Source: Falsiroseomonas stagni DSM 19981 (GTDB lineage Bacteria > Pseudomonadota > Alphaproteobacteria > Acetobacterales > Acetobacteraceae). Taken from it: a stretch of 64,000 nucleotides of DNA. Shown one piece after another: positions 44,013 through 53,170 of this stretch. The stretch spans positions 62,001-126,000 of the forward strand of contig NZ_FOSQ01000001.1 in NCBI RefSeq assembly GCF_900114315.1. Reading direction: 5' to 3'. The notes under the pieces are model-generated. The model was not told where the DNA came from. It saw only the letters and a program-made list of their open reading frames with translations, and did not search any database. A program made the position numbers and the translations under genes. How positions within the stretch are numbered: the first letter of the stretch is position 1; each line of letters begins with the position of its first letter.

Positions 44013-44809
44013 CCGATGCCGGATTCACGGAGATCGCGCGGGCCATCCGCGCCGTCTCCGGCCTCGCCCTCTCCGCCGACAAGGGCTACCTGCTGAAGGC
44101 GCGCCTCGCGCCGATGATGAAGCAGCGCGGCCTGTCCTCCCTGACGGACCTGGCGAACCGCCTGCCGACGGCGGACGGGCCTGCCCTGTTGCGGGAGATG
44201 GCGGAAGCCACGACGACCAACGAGACGAGCTTCTTCCGCGACGTGCTGCCGATCCGCCAGATCGCGGATTCGGTGCTGCCGGAGCTGGATGCGGCGCGCC
44301 CCGCCGGCGCGCCGATCCGCATCTGGTCCGCGGCCTGCTCCTCCGGCCAGGAAGCCTATTCCGTCGCCATGGCGGCGGAGGAAGCGGGCTTCCGCCGGCG
44401 CCTCGACATCTTCGGCACGGACCTCTCGGCCGCGATGGTCGACCGGGCGCGGGCAGGGCTCTACACCTCCTTCGAGATGGAGCGCGGGCTGTCGGCGGTG
44501 CAGCGCACACGCTGGTTCCGGCAGGAACCCGATGGCTGGCGGATCGCGGAGTCGCTGCGCCGCGCTTGCCGGTTCGAGGTGCTGAACCTGCTGGGCGATC
44601 TGCGCAGTTTGGGCACCTTCGACGTGGTGCTGCTGCGCAATGTCCTGATCTACTTCGATCCGCCGACGAAGGAACGCGTGGTCGCCGCCTGCGCCGCGCA
44701 TCTGGCGCCGGATGGTGTGATCTGCCTGGGCGCCACGGAAACGCTGCTCGGCCTTCAGGCGCCGCTCGTGGCGGTGCCCGGGCTTCGGGGCGTGTGGCGG
44801 CGCGCATGA
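44009..44809 (+). CDS. cheR: Chemotaxis receptor methyltransferase CheR
   Basis: A 266-residue SAM-dependent enzyme that methylates receptor glutamates. The N-terminal helical domain is followed by TTTNETSFFRD and the SAM-binding IWSAACSSGQEAYSVAM; later FDVVLLRNVLIYFDPPTKERV is the characteristic CheR motif. No TPR or pentapeptide-binding extension is present. It overlaps cheB upstream and fliI downstream by four bases each. Confidence 0.95.
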   Translation: MTDAGFTEIARAIRAVSGLALSADKGYLLKARLAPMMKQRGLSSLTDLANRLPTADGPALLREMAEATTTNETSFFRDVLPIRQIADSVLPELDAARPAGAPIRIWSAACSSGQEAYSVAMAAEEAGFRRRLDIFGTDLSAAMVDRARAGLYTSFEMERGLSAVQRTRWFRQEPDGWRIAESLRRACRFEVLNLLGDLRSLGTFDVVLLRNVLIYFDPPTKERVVAACAAHLAPDGVICLGATETLLGLQAPLVAVPGLRGVWRRA

Positions 44810-46137
44810 GCATCGCGCTATCCGCCCGCCGCGCCGCCGATGCGCTGCGGGTCGTCGGATCGGGCGAGCGGATCGCGGGCGCGGTCGCTTCCATCGATGC
44901 GCTGTCGGTCGAGGTGACGGGGCTGAGCGGCTTCGTCGCCGTCGGGTCGCGCCTGTCCCTCGCCTCGCCCGATGGCGAGGTGCCGGCGGAGGTCGTGGCG
45001 ATTTCCGCGCGGGGCGCGCGGGCGGTGGCCTTCGCGCCGCTGGACGGCATCCGGCTCGGCGCGCCGGTGGCCCTCGCGGGCACGGCGACCCTCTCCCCGG
45101 GGCCCGGCTGGCTCGGCCGCGTGGTGGATCCGCTGGGGCGCCCGGTGGATGGCAAGGGGCCCCTGCCGAAGGGGCCCGTGGCGCTGCCGGTGCGGGTGAA
45201 GGCGCCGGAGGCGGCGCTGCGCGCGCGGCTCGGCCCGCGGCTCGACCTCGGCGTGCGGGCGCTGGACGGGTTCTGCACCATGCGGCGCGGACAGCGCCTT
45301 GGCCTTTTCGCCGCCTCGGGCGTCGGCAAGTCCACGCTGATGTCGATGCTGGCGCGCGGCGCGGATTGCGACGCGGCGGTGATCTGCCTGGTCGGCGAAC
45401 GCGGGCGCGAGCTGCGCGAATTCATCGAGGATGATCTGGGCCCGGAAGGCCTGGCGCGCAGCGTCGTGGTCTGCGCGACCTCCGACGCGCCGGCGCCGAT
45501 GCGGCGGGAAGCCGCCTTCGCGGCCATGACCATCGCGGAATCCCTGGCCCGCGAAGGCAAGCATGTGTTGCTGATGATGGACAGCGTCACGCGCTTCGCG
45601 CTGGCCTGCCGCGAGATCGGCCTTGCGGCCGGGGAGGTTCCGGCCACGCGCGGCTACACGCCGGGCGTCTTCGCGGAGCTGCCGCGGCTGCTGGAACGCG
45701 CGGGGCCGTGCCTGGAACACCAGGGTGGGCACATCACCGGCCTTTTCACCGTGCTGGTGGAGGGCGACGATCATGACGAACCGGTGGCCGATGCCGTCCG
45801 CGGCATCCTCGACGGGCATGTGGTGCTGGACCGCAAAATCGGCGAGCGCGGCCGCTGGCCCGCCATCGACGTGCTGCGCAGCCTGTCCCGTACCGTGCCG
45901 GGCTGCCTGACGGAAGCGGAGCGTCCCGTCGTGCTGCGCGCGCGCGCCATCCTGTCCATCGCGGCGGAGATGGCGGACCTCGTGCGGCTGGGCGCCTATC
46001 GCGCCGGCACCGACCCCGCGGTGGATGAGGCGCTGCGCCTGGCGCCGCGCATCGAGGGTTTCCTGGCGCAGCGGAAGGATGAGGCGCGGATCGGCGTCGA
46101 TGACGCCTTCACCCGCCTGGCGGAGACGATGCGCTGA
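44806..46137 (+). CDS. fliI: Flagellar export ATPase FliI
   Basis: A 443-residue F1-beta-like ATPase that drives entry of flagellar export substrates. Walker A is GLFAASGVGKST near residues 165-176, Walker B LLMMDSVTRFA, and the family stretch ATRGYTPGVFAELPRLLERAG follows. RVVDPLGRPVDGKGPL precedes the nucleotide domain. The ATG overlaps cheR, and the stop shares a base with fliJ. Grouping fliI-fliJ behind cheR links export and chemotaxis gene expression. Confidence 0.96.
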   Translation: MSIALSARRAADALRVVGSGERIAGAVASIDALSVEVTGLSGFVAVGSRLSLASPDGEVPAEVVAISARGARAVAFAPLDGIRLGAPVALAGTATLSPGPGWLGRVVDPLGRPVDGKGPLPKGPVALPVRVKAPEAALRARLGPRLDLGVRALDGFCTMRRGQRLGLFAASGVGKSTLMSMLARGADCDAAVICLVGERGRELREFIEDDLGPEGLARSVVVCATSDAPAPMRREAAFAAMTIAESLAREGKHVLLMMDSVTRFALACREIGLAAGEVPATRGYTPGVFAELPRLLERAGPCLEHQGGHITGLFTVLVEGDDHDEPVADAVRGILDGHVVLDRKIGERGRWPAIDVLRSLSRTVPGCLTEAERPVVLRARAILSIAAEMADLVRLGAYRAGTDPAVDEALRLAPRIEGFLAQRKDEARIGVDDAFTRLAETMR

Positions 46138-46553
46138 TGGCGCGGCGCGATCCGCTTTCCGCCCTGCTGAAGCTGCGCGGGCTGGAAGTGGCCACGGCGC
46201 GGCGTGACCTGGTGGCCCGCCAGGCCGGCGCCGCCGCGGCGGCGGAGCGTGAGGCCGCGGCACGAAGCGCGCTGGACCTGGAACTGGCCGCCGGTGCCGG
46301 GGAATTCGCCGACAGCCTGGCCGCCTGGCTGCCCATGGCCCACGCCGCGCGCGAAAGGGCGGCGGGCGAGGCCGCGCTGGCGGCCCAGGCCGTGGAGGCC
46401 GCGCGCGCCGCCCTGGCCCAGCAGCGTGCACGGGAACGCGCCGTGGAATGGCTGCTGGACCGCCGCGCCCAGGATGCGCGGGACAAGGCGATGCGGGCGG
46501 AGCAGAACGCGCTGGATGAGGCCGCGCAGCGCCGCGGCCTGCGGGCACTGTAG
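46137..46553 (+). CDS. fliJ: Flagellar export chaperone-like stalk protein FliJ
   Basis: A 138-residue charged helical protein, predicted as a coiled coil, placed directly after fliI with a one-base overlap (TGATG). DPLSALLKLRGLEVATARRDL at the N-terminus resembles the FliJ start. FliJ forms the central stalk of the FliI hexamer and escorts export chaperones. Identification rests mainly on length, Ala/Arg-rich helices and position. Its end lies four bases from the convergent flhB end, with no terminator between. Confidence 0.82.
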   Translation: MARRDPLSALLKLRGLEVATARRDLVARQAGAAAAAEREAAARSALDLELAAGAGEFADSLAAWLPMAHAARERAAGEAALAAQAVEAARAALAQQRARERAVEWLLDRRAQDARDKAMRAEQNALDEAAQRRGLRAL

Positions 46554-46557
46554 CCGC

Positions 46558-47610
46558 CTATTGGCGCGGCTGCTTCAGGCGCCACACCAGGGCGATGATC
46601 TCCGCCACCGCCCGGAAATGCTCCTCCGGGATCTGCGCATCCTCCGGCAGCTTGTAGAGCGCGCGCGCCAGCGGCGGGCTCGGGATGATCGGCACGCCGT
46701 GCTTGTCCGCCGCCGCGCGCATCTTGGCCGCCAGCTCATCCACGCCGCGGGCGATGATGCGGGGCGCGGCGTCCTTGCCACGCTCATAGGCCAGCGCCAC
46801 GGCGTAGTGCGTGGGGTTCGTGACCAGCACGGTGGCGTTCGCCACCTCCGCCACCTGGCGCCGGCGGCCGCGGCTGCGCATCTTGGCCATGCGGTGGGCG
46901 CGGAAATGCGGGTCGCCCTCGCTTTCCTTGAATTCGTCCTTCATCTCCTCCCGCGTCATGCGATTCTTGCGGCCGTGGCGGATGCGGACCCAGAGGAGAT
47001 CCACCGCGGCGATGCCGCAGAGGGAGACGAGGGTGGCCGACAACAGGCTGCCGAGGCGGGTGGAGATGACGCCCGTCAGCGCGCCCGGCCCCTCCGCCAG
47101 CGCGGCGACGAGCGATCCGATATCCTCGACCTGCCAGTAGAGCGCGACGCCGACGGCGCCGAGCTTCACCAGCGTGCGGGCGAATTCCTCCAGCGCATGC
47201 ATCCCCAGCATGCGCTTCGCCCCGGCGATCGAGTTGATGCGGGAGAACTGGGGCATCATGCTCTTGCCGGAGACCAGGAACTGCGTCTGCAGCAGCGTCG
47301 CGGCGACGGCGCCGATGGCGGCCAGGCCGCCGACGCCCAGCATGGCGGGCGCCGCCGCGAGAAGCAGGTCGATCGCCGCCTCCCGCGCCTGCAACTGGTG
47401 CGCATTGGCGAAAAGGGCGCTGGCGGATTCCATCATCGCGCGCCCGGATTCCGGCCCCATCATCGCGAGGCCGAGGGCCGCACCGCCGAGGGAGGCGGCG
47501 TGGACGGTTTCGCGGGACAGGGGGACATCGCCTTCGCGCCGCGCCTTTTCCAGCCTCTGCGGTGTGGCTTCCTCGGTCTTGTCGTCGGCGTCCTTGTCGT
47601 CCCCGGACAT
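46558..47610 (-). CDS. flhB: Flagellar export gate protein FlhB
   Basis: A 350-residue inner-membrane export switch. The cytosolic start KTEEATPQRLEKARREGDVP is typical, four membrane helices follow, and MTREEMKDEFKESEGDP leads into the C-terminal domain. The autocleavage site NPTHY is present with Asn265, so cleavage before Pro266 should occur and permit the hook-to-filament switch with FliK. It is the last gene of flgB-flgC-fliE-fliQ-fliR-flhB. Confidence 0.96.
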   Translation of the reverse strand: MSGDDKDADDKTEEATPQRLEKARREGDVPLSRETVHAASLGGAALGLAMMGPESGRAMMESASALFANAHQLQAREAAIDLLLAAAPAMLGVGGLAAIGAVAATLLQTQFLVSGKSMMPQFSRINSIAGAKRMLGMHALEEFARTLVKLGAVGVALYWQVEDIGSLVAALAEGPGALTGVISTRLGSLLSATLVSLCGIAAVDLLWVRIRHGRKNRMTREEMKDEFKESEGDPHFRAHRMAKMRSRGRRRQVAEVANATVLVTNPTHYAVALAYERGKDAAPRIIARGVDELAAKMRAAADKHGVPIIPSPPLARALYKLPEDAQIPEEHFRAVAEIIALVWRLKQPRQ

Positions 47611-47613
47611 GGC

Positions 47614-48381
47614 TCAGCCGAGACCCGGGAGGAGCGACCAGGCGGCACGGACGCTATCCGTCCACTGCGCGAAGATCGCCGGCAGCAGCAGCGCGAAGAG
47701 GGCGAGGCCCGCCAGCACCTGCGCCGGCGCGGCAAGGACGAAGACCTGCGCCTGCGGGGCGACGCGGGCCAGCAGGCCGGTCGCCGCCTGGGCGATGACG
47801 GCCAGCAGCAGCAGGGGCGCCGCGAGACGCATGGCGAGCGCGAGGCAGGCCGCGCTGGTCTCCACCATCGCATGGGCCGCGAAGCCGCCATCCAGCACGG
47901 CGCCGGCCGGCAGCACGGCATAGCTTTCCGCCAGCGCCCGCAGCGGCAGCGCATAGAGGCCGGTGCACAGCACGAGTGCCGCCGCGGCCAGGCCCATGAA
48001 GCGGGACAGCGCGGTGCTGCCCGCGCCCATGGTGGGGTCGGGCGCGAAGATGCTGGACAGGCCGATGAAGCTGCCGGCGAGCTGCCCCGCCATGACCAGC
48101 GCCAGCGCCACCAGCCGCGCCAGCATGCCGATCCAGAGGCCGATCGCGACCTCGCCCCCCATCAGCAGCGCATAGGCGCCGATATCGTCCGGGGCGCGCG
48201 GCAGTCCGGGCATCAGGCCGGGCAGCAGCAGCGGCACCAGGGCCAGCACCAGCGCCAGGCGGAAGGGGGCGGGGATGTCCATCTCCCCCAGCCCCGGCAG
48301 CAGCAACCCGCAGGCGCCGAGGCGCGCGACGAGCAGCATGGCGGCGAAAGCGATCTCCGCCAGTTCGGGCGTGCCGGTCAT
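47614..48381 (-). CDS. fliR: Flagellar export gate protein FliR
   Basis: A 255-residue inner-membrane protein with about six hydrophobic segments. GLLLPGLGEMDIPAPFRLALVLALVPLL, in part, and QLAGSFIGLSSIFAPDPTMG are recognisable FliR segments. It assembles with FliP and FliQ into the helical core of the export gate. Three bases separate its stop from the flhB start. Confidence 0.93.
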   Translation of the reverse strand: MTGTPELAEIAFAAMLLVARLGACGLLLPGLGEMDIPAPFRLALVLALVPLLLPGLMPGLPRAPDDIGAYALLMGGEVAIGLWIGMLARLVALALVMAGQLAGSFIGLSSIFAPDPTMGAGSTALSRFMGLAAAALVLCTGLYALPLRALAESYAVLPAGAVLDGGFAAHAMVETSAACLALAMRLAAPLLLLAVIAQAATGLLARVAPQAQVFVLAAPAQVLAGLALFALLLPAIFAQWTDSVRAAWSLLPGLG

Positions 48382-48403
48382 GCCACGCGGAGGAGGTGGA
48401 TGG

Positions 48404-48682
48404 TCACCCCGCGCCGCCCACCGCGACGATGCGGTCGAACAGCGTGGTGGTGAAGCCGCGCATGATGCCCGCGGCGGCGGAACCGCCCAGCAGCAGCGCG
48501 ATGCCGAGAGCGAGCATCTTCGGCACGAAGGCCAGCGCCGCTTCCTGGATCTGCGTCAGCGCCTGCACCACCGCGATGGCCATGCCGATGACGAGCAGCA
48601 GGACCAGCAATGGCCCGCCCAGCAGCAGCGCCGTCCACAGCGCCTGCTGGCCGGCAAGCGCGATGGTATCGCCATCACCCAT
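48404..48682 (-). CDS. fliQ: Flagellar export gate protein FliQ
   Basis: A 92-residue protein with two membrane helices and the FliQ core ALTQIQEAALAFVPKML between them. It forms part of the FliPQR export gate. It lies 22 bases before fliR and 44 bases after fliE. Confidence 0.94.
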   Translation of the reverse strand: MGDGDTIALAGQQALWTALLLGGPLLVLLLVIGMAIAVVQALTQIQEAALAFVPKMLALGIALLLGGSAAAGIMRGFTTTLFDRIVAVGGAG

Positions 48683-48726
48683 GGTGCAACCGCCTCCTGC
48701 GGTTCAGTTCGGATCGCTTGGCGGGG

Positions 48727-49038
48727 TTACACCGCCATGCGCATCACATCCTGGTAGGCCGTGACCATGCGGTCGCGCACCGCCACCGCGGTCTGCAGGG
48801 CCAGTTCGGCGCGGCCGACGGCCATCACGACTTCCGTGGTGCCCATCTGGCCGGTCAGCCCCGCCTGCGTGGCCTGGTCCGCCGCGCGGGCCTTGCCCAC
48901 GGCCTGCTGCATCACCTGGCCGAGCACCGCTTCGAAGCCTTCGCCGATGCCGGCGCCACCGGGCGCCTCCGGGCCGCCAAGGCCGGCCGTGGCGCGATAG
49001 GCGGCAACCGCCGGCGTGTTGTTCGGGGAGATTATCAT
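48727..49038 (-). CDS. fliE: Flagellar MS ring-rod junction protein FliE
   Basis: A 103-residue exported protein joining the MS ring to the rod. The C-terminal MAVGRAELALQTAVAVRDRMVTAYQDVMRM, seen in parts, is the FliE signature. The N-terminus is Gly/Ala-rich. ATG 49038 overlaps the flgC stop (ATGA). Confidence 0.94.
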   Translation of the reverse strand: MIISPNNTPAVAAYRATAGLGGPEAPGGAGIGEGFEAVLGQVMQQAVGKARAADQATQAGLTGQMGTTEVVMAVGRAELALQTAVAVRDRMVTAYQDVMRMAV

Positions 49039-49445
49039 CCGCGGAGGGCCTCGATCGTGCGCATCAGCATGCCGCGCGTGGTTTCGATGACGGAGAGGTT
49101 GGCGCCGTAGCTGCGCTGGGCTTCGCGCATGTCCATCACCTCCATGAGGCTGTTGACGTTCGGCGTCTTGACGTAGCCGCGCTCATCCGCCGCGGGGTGC
49201 TGCGGTTCGTAGCGTTCGGGGAAGGCCCCGGGCTCCGTGCCGATGCGGGATGCGCGCAGGGTCGGCGCGCCGAGTGCCCGGTCCATGTTGTTGGTGAAGG
49301 TGACGGTGCGGCGGCGATAGGGATCGGCGCCGGGCGTCTGCCCCGTGCTGTCGCGGTTCGCCAGATTCTCCGCCACCACGCGCAGCCGCGTGGATTGCGC
49401 GGCCATGCCGGCGGCGGAGATGGAGAGGGCGCGGTCAAGATCCAT
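49035..49445 (-). CDS. flgC: Flagellar proximal rod protein FlgC
   Basis: A 136-residue rod subunit. The N-terminus has SISAAGMAAQSTRLRVVAENLANRDS, in part, matching the rod/hook family start, and the C-terminus has NSLMEVMDMREAQRSYGAN. It is exported through the flagellar gate without a signal peptide. It lies 14 bases after flgB and overlaps fliE. Confidence 0.95.
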   Translation of the reverse strand: MDLDRALSISAAGMAAQSTRLRVVAENLANRDSTGQTPGADPYRRRTVTFTNNMDRALGAPTLRASRIGTEPGAFPERYEPQHPAADERGYVKTPNVNSLMEVMDMREAQRSYGANLSVIETTRGMLMRTIEALRG

Positions 49446-49459
49446 GCGGTCCCGTTCCT

Positions 49460-49846
49460 TCAGCTGCCGCGGCCGAGCGCGGTGCGGTACATGCCGGCCC
49501 AGCGGCGATGGAGCGCCAGCGCCATCGCATGGGCCTGGTCGGTCTCGGCGACCTTCAGCGCTTCCCGGTCGAGGGAGACGCCGTTGCCATCCGGGCTGGT
49601 CTCCACCGCGCGCCGGTCCGGGCGCGCGCGGCCATCGCCATTCGGCCCCGTCAGATGGCGCGGCGATGTCTGCGCCAGCGCCTGCTGTGCCGTGTTCACG
49701 GCCTGGGCGAAGGGCGTCAGGTCCCGCGGGCGGAAGCCCGGCGTGTCGGCATTGGCGATGTTGTGCGCCAGCACCCGCTGGCGCTGTTCCAGCCAGTGCA
49801 GGCGCCGTTCTGCCAGCGCCATGGGCGATGTGCGGTTGCTGTCCAT
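49460..49846 (-). CDS. flgB: Flagellar proximal rod protein FlgB
   Basis: A 128-residue rod subunit with the core RVLAHNIANADTPGFRPRDL and a C-terminal helix. ATG 49846 is chosen because homology begins shortly after; an upstream ATG at 49918 would run into the next gene. The gap 49847-49917 carries a GTTAAC site at 49880-49885. First gene of the flgB-flgC-fliE-fliQ-fliR-flhB group. Confidence 0.94.
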   Translation of the reverse strand: MDSNRTSPMALAERRLHWLEQRQRVLAHNIANADTPGFRPRDLTPFAQAVNTAQQALAQTSPRHLTGPNGDGRARPDRRAVETSPDGNGVSLDREALKVAETDQAHAMALALHRRWAGMYRTALGRGS

Positions 49847-49917
49847 GCCGTGACCTTCGCGCTTGGGTGATTCAGCGTTGTTAACCAGGCGGCGTATCAG
49901 CGCCGCCGGGCGGCGCA

Positions 49918-52572
49918 TCAGCGGAGGGCGCGGGCCTGGTTCTGCAGCGCGCGGGCGCCGGCAATCTCCTCCCGCAGTCGCGGCAGGTTCAGCGCGCCGG
50001 TGCTGCGTGTTGCCAGCGCGGCGAAGGCTTCCGTGAAGGCGCCGGCGGGCAGCCGCGGGGCGTAGCGGTCGCGCAGCGCATCAAGGCCCGTCTGGTCACC
50101 CGCCAGGGCCAGGAAGGCGGCCATGCGCAGCAGGTAGCGGCGCGCGGCATCGTCCAGCGGGCCTTCTGCCGGCATGGAGCGTTCCATGTGGCTGGCCAGG
50201 GCGGTGGCGGCGCCGGTCCAGTCCTGCGCCTCCGCCAGCAACTCCGACAGCGGCGCGGCGCCATCGGGGCCGAGGACCCGCAGCACGCCGATCGCGCCGG
50301 CGCGGTCGCCGGTCTGGCGGCGGGCATTGGCTTCGGCAAGGGCGCGGCGTAGGCCGATCTCACCGGGCAGCGCGGCACCGCCGCTGTTCCGCAGCGCCTC
50401 CAGCGCCGCCGTCGCATCGCCCTCTGCCAGCCGTGCCTCCGCCAGGCGCACGGAAAGCCCGCCGGGATCGGTGCTGGTCGGCACGGCTTCCCGCAGCAGC
50501 GTCGCCGCCTGGGCGGGAAGCTCCATCGCCATCAGCCGTTCGGCGATGCGCGCAACCGCGGCATCCAGCGCGGGATCGGGGACGAGGTTGGCGCGCTGTT
50601 CCGCCAGCAGGCGGGTTGCGTCCAGCGGCGCGGTGTTCGCATCCGCCAGCGCGGCCACCGTGGCGCCACGCATGGCGGCGCGCAGGCTGTCCGCCGCTTC
50701 CGGGAAGGCGCCCGCGGTATCCTGCATCAGCGCCAGCGCCTGGGCGTGCTGCCCGGCGCGGCTGCGCAACTCGGCCGCCCGCTGGCGGCGCTGCAATTCC
50801 CGCCGGTCGCCGCGCCAGGCCGGGATGGAGGCTTCCAGCGCCTCCGCCGCCGCGCCCGCATCGATCCGCCCGGTTGCCAGGCGTAGCTCCGCCAGCCGGC
50901 CGAGGGCACGCGCGCGCGCATCGCGGTCCCGGCTGTCCGCCAGCATGGAATAGGCGAGCAGCGCGGGCTCCACCTCGTTCCGCGCTTCCAGGACGCGGGC
51001 CCAGGCGAATCGCGCCAGGGGATGGTTCGACGCCTCCCCGCCCGCTTCCACCAGCGCGGCCGCGTCACGCATGGCACCCCCTTCGGCCAGCGCGGCGGCA
51101 ATGGGCGGCAGGAGGCGGTTGCGCAGCGCGCCGGGATAGGCGGTCAGCAGCGGCAGCGCCGCGCGGAAGGCAGGATCGGCGACGCCCCCATCCTCCTGGA
51201 TCCCGGCGATGCCGCGCCATAGCGCAACCTCCCCGTCCGTGGGCAGGCCGGGATTCGCCAGCGCCTCCCGCGCTTCCTCCAGCCGGCCGGCGATCAGCGA
51301 TGCGGCGGCGGAGAGCAGCAGCGCCTGGGGCTGCTGCACGCGGCGCGGATCATCCCCGGTGGCGAGCTTCAGGGCGGCCTGCGCTTCCGGCGCCAGGCCG
51401 AGGGCGAGCAGCGTCTCCGCCAACTCGCCGCGCAGCGAATCCCGTATCGCGGCCGGGGCGGCGGCGATGCGCGCCAGCAGGTCCTGCCGCCGGGCCAGCA
51501 GCCTGGAGTCGGATTCGTCGCGCAGATGGAGCAGGCGCGGGATGTTGGCGTGCGCCGCCATCGGGTGCCGCGCATCCGGCAGCAGCGACAGCGCATTGCC
51601 GAGCCGCGTGGGATCGATCGGCGTGCCGCGCGGGGACGGGCCGGTGGCGGGCGTGATCAGCCAGCCCTGGGCATCGCGACTGATGCCGGATGCCGCGGGC
51701 AGGCGCAGCGCGGTGCCGCCAGGCATCTCCACGATCTCCGCCCCGGCCAGCAGGGGGCTGATGCGGCGCAGCCTGGCGATGTCAGGCGCAGTCGCATCCT
51801 CGAACACCAGCAGCACGCTGTCGCCGCGCATGACGGCAGCGGTGGCGCCGGTGAAGGGCAGGCGGATGGGCGCGGGGCCGGTTTCCGTGCCCGGCGGCGC
51901 GGCCACGATGGGCGGTGGCGGCATGGGGGTGGCGCTGGCGACCGGGGGAGGCGATGGAGGCGGCGCGGCGATGGGCGGCGGCGCCGGGGCCGCTGTGGCG
52001 GCGGTGGGTTGCGGCGCCTTGCCCGGCGGCGGCGCAGGGGTGGGCGCCAAGGCTTGCGGCACGGCGGCCGGCGGGCGCGGCTGCCCTGGCGCCTGGGCGG
52101 GCGTCGCCTGGGGGGGCACTGCCTGCGGCGCCTGCACCTGCTGCGGGCGCGGCGCTGGCGGCTGCGGCTGGCGGCGCGGCTCCGCCGCGACGGGCGCGAC
52201 CGGGTCCATCAGGTCCACCACGACGGAGGTCCCGACCGTGAGGTGGCGCACCCGCACGCCCGGGCGCAGCGCGAAGACCATGCCCTCCGCTGAGTGCTCC
52301 GCCCCCGCCAAATTGCGCAACGGGCGGCCGAGCGCGGTCGTGTCCAGCCGCGCGGCGCGGCCGAAATGCAGCTCCGCCGTTTCCCCGTTCTGCACGACGC
52401 TGTAGGGAACGTTCTCCGGCCAGTCAAAGACGATGCGCGTGAAGGTGGGGTGGATGCCGGTGCGGACGCGGACCGAAGGGGCGGATCCGCTCCGCACGTC
52501 CTGCCCGGCCACGGGTCCACCCAGGGCGAGAAGGCCGGCGCAGAGCCAGGCGGCGACACGGGTGCGGGACAT
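49918..52572 (-). CDS. Large exported AMIN/TPR-like protein in flagellar locus, function unknown
   Basis: An 884-residue protein I do not recognise as a named flagellar component. It has a signal peptide (about 1-24) and a small beta-rich segment at about 35-125 with RTGIHPTFTRIVFDWP, resembling AMIN-type wall-binding domains. A long Pro/Ala/Gln-rich linker (about 130-235), a second short beta segment, and then about 550 residues of Ala-rich paired helices like TPR follow. It is therefore probably periplasmic, tethered to peptidoglycan with a long protein-binding solenoid. It follows cheZ by 82 bases and precedes flgB on the same strand, so a role near the motor, stator or rings is inferred from position. 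Confidence 0.8.
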   Translation of the reverse strand: MSRTRVAAWLCAGLLALGGPVAGQDVRSGSAPSVRVRTGIHPTFTRIVFDWPENVPYSVVQNGETAELHFGRAARLDTTALGRPLRNLAGAEHSAEGMVFALRPGVRVRHLTVGTSVVVDLMDPVAPVAAEPRRQPQPPAPRPQQVQAPQAVPPQATPAQAPGQPRPPAAVPQALAPTPAPPPGKAPQPTAATAAPAPPPIAAPPPSPPPVASATPMPPPPIVAAPPGTETGPAPIRLPFTGATAAVMRGDSVLLVFEDATAPDIARLRRISPLLAGAEIVEMPGGTALRLPAASGISRDAQGWLITPATGPSPRGTPIDPTRLGNALSLLPDARHPMAAHANIPRLLHLRDESDSRLLARRQDLLARIAAAPAAIRDSLRGELAETLLALGLAPEAQAALKLATGDDPRRVQQPQALLLSAAASLIAGRLEEAREALANPGLPTDGEVALWRGIAGIQEDGGVADPAFRAALPLLTAYPGALRNRLLPPIAAALAEGGAMRDAAALVEAGGEASNHPLARFAWARVLEARNEVEPALLAYSMLADSRDRDARARALGRLAELRLATGRIDAGAAAEALEASIPAWRGDRRELQRRQRAAELRSRAGQHAQALALMQDTAGAFPEAADSLRAAMRGATVAALADANTAPLDATRLLAEQRANLVPDPALDAAVARIAERLMAMELPAQAATLLREAVPTSTDPGGLSVRLAEARLAEGDATAALEALRNSGGAALPGEIGLRRALAEANARRQTGDRAGAIGVLRVLGPDGAAPLSELLAEAQDWTGAATALASHMERSMPAEGPLDDAARRYLLRMAAFLALAGDQTGLDALRDRYAPRLPAGAFTEAFAALATRSTGALNLPRLREEIAGARALQNQARALR

Positions 52573-52654
52573 CAGGCGAAACCTCGGCTTGGGCGAGCCC
52601 CGGCGATGGGGCAGGAAGGGGCACAGGGCCGCGGGCGGCGCTGCGCCCGTGCCC

Positions 52655-53170
52655 TCAGTCGAACAACGCGTCGATGGCGGATTGGCTGATGCCGTTGCCC
52701 GGCAGCTGCGGGCCGTTCAGCAGCGTGGCCGCCGCGGCGATCGCGGGGATGCGGTCGGGAATCCCCTGCCGCGCCCGTGCGATCCGCCGTTCCACCGCCT
52801 GCAGCGCCGCCACGACCTTGGCGATGCGCTGGCCGGTGATGTCCTGGAAGGAACACGCCTCGTAGATCCGCGTGATCGCGTGCTGGAGGACATCGGCATC
52901 CACGTCGCCGACGCGGGCGGCTACCGTTTCCAGCGCCTCGCAGCTGTCCAGGATCTCATGTGTCGCCTGGGCGGTGTGGGAGACGATGGCCGCCAGCTCA
53001 TCCGTCGCGCCGGGTATGTCGGCGACATCCGAATCATCGGCCCGCAGCGCGGCGACTTCCTGCCGTGCATCGGCGATGATGCGGCTCAGCGCATCCAGCT
53101 CCGACATCAAGGACTGGACGGTCGTGTCCAGGTCGCCCCGGATCGCGACGGGTGGCGCCTGGTCAGGCAT
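52655..53170 (-). CDS. cheZ: CheY-P phosphatase CheZ
   Basis: A 171-residue helical protein. The phosphatase motif SFQDITGQRI has Asp110 and Gln114 at the spacing of the E. coli catalytic pair (D143 and Q147). It is shorter than E. coli CheZ, mainly at the N-terminus, and has no clear CheY-tethering C-terminal helix beyond NGISQSAIDALFD, which itself resembles a CheY-binding tail. Its ATG at 53170 lies eight bases inside the cheY end. It terminates the CheY-P signal. Confidence 0.9.
   Translation of the reverse strand: MPDQAPPVAIRGDLDTTVQSLMSELDALSRIIADARQEVAALRADDSDVADIPGATDELAAIVSHTAQATHEILDSCEALETVAARVGDVDADVLQHAITRIYEACSFQDITGQRIAKVVAALQAVERRIARARQGIPDRIPAIAAAATLLNGPQLPGNGISQSAIDALFD

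Noticed and set aside
52573-52654. Separate promoter for the AMIN/TPR gene
   Set aside because: The 82-base gap after cheZ is very GC-rich and shows no recognisable promoter boxes; read-through from cheZ is simpler.
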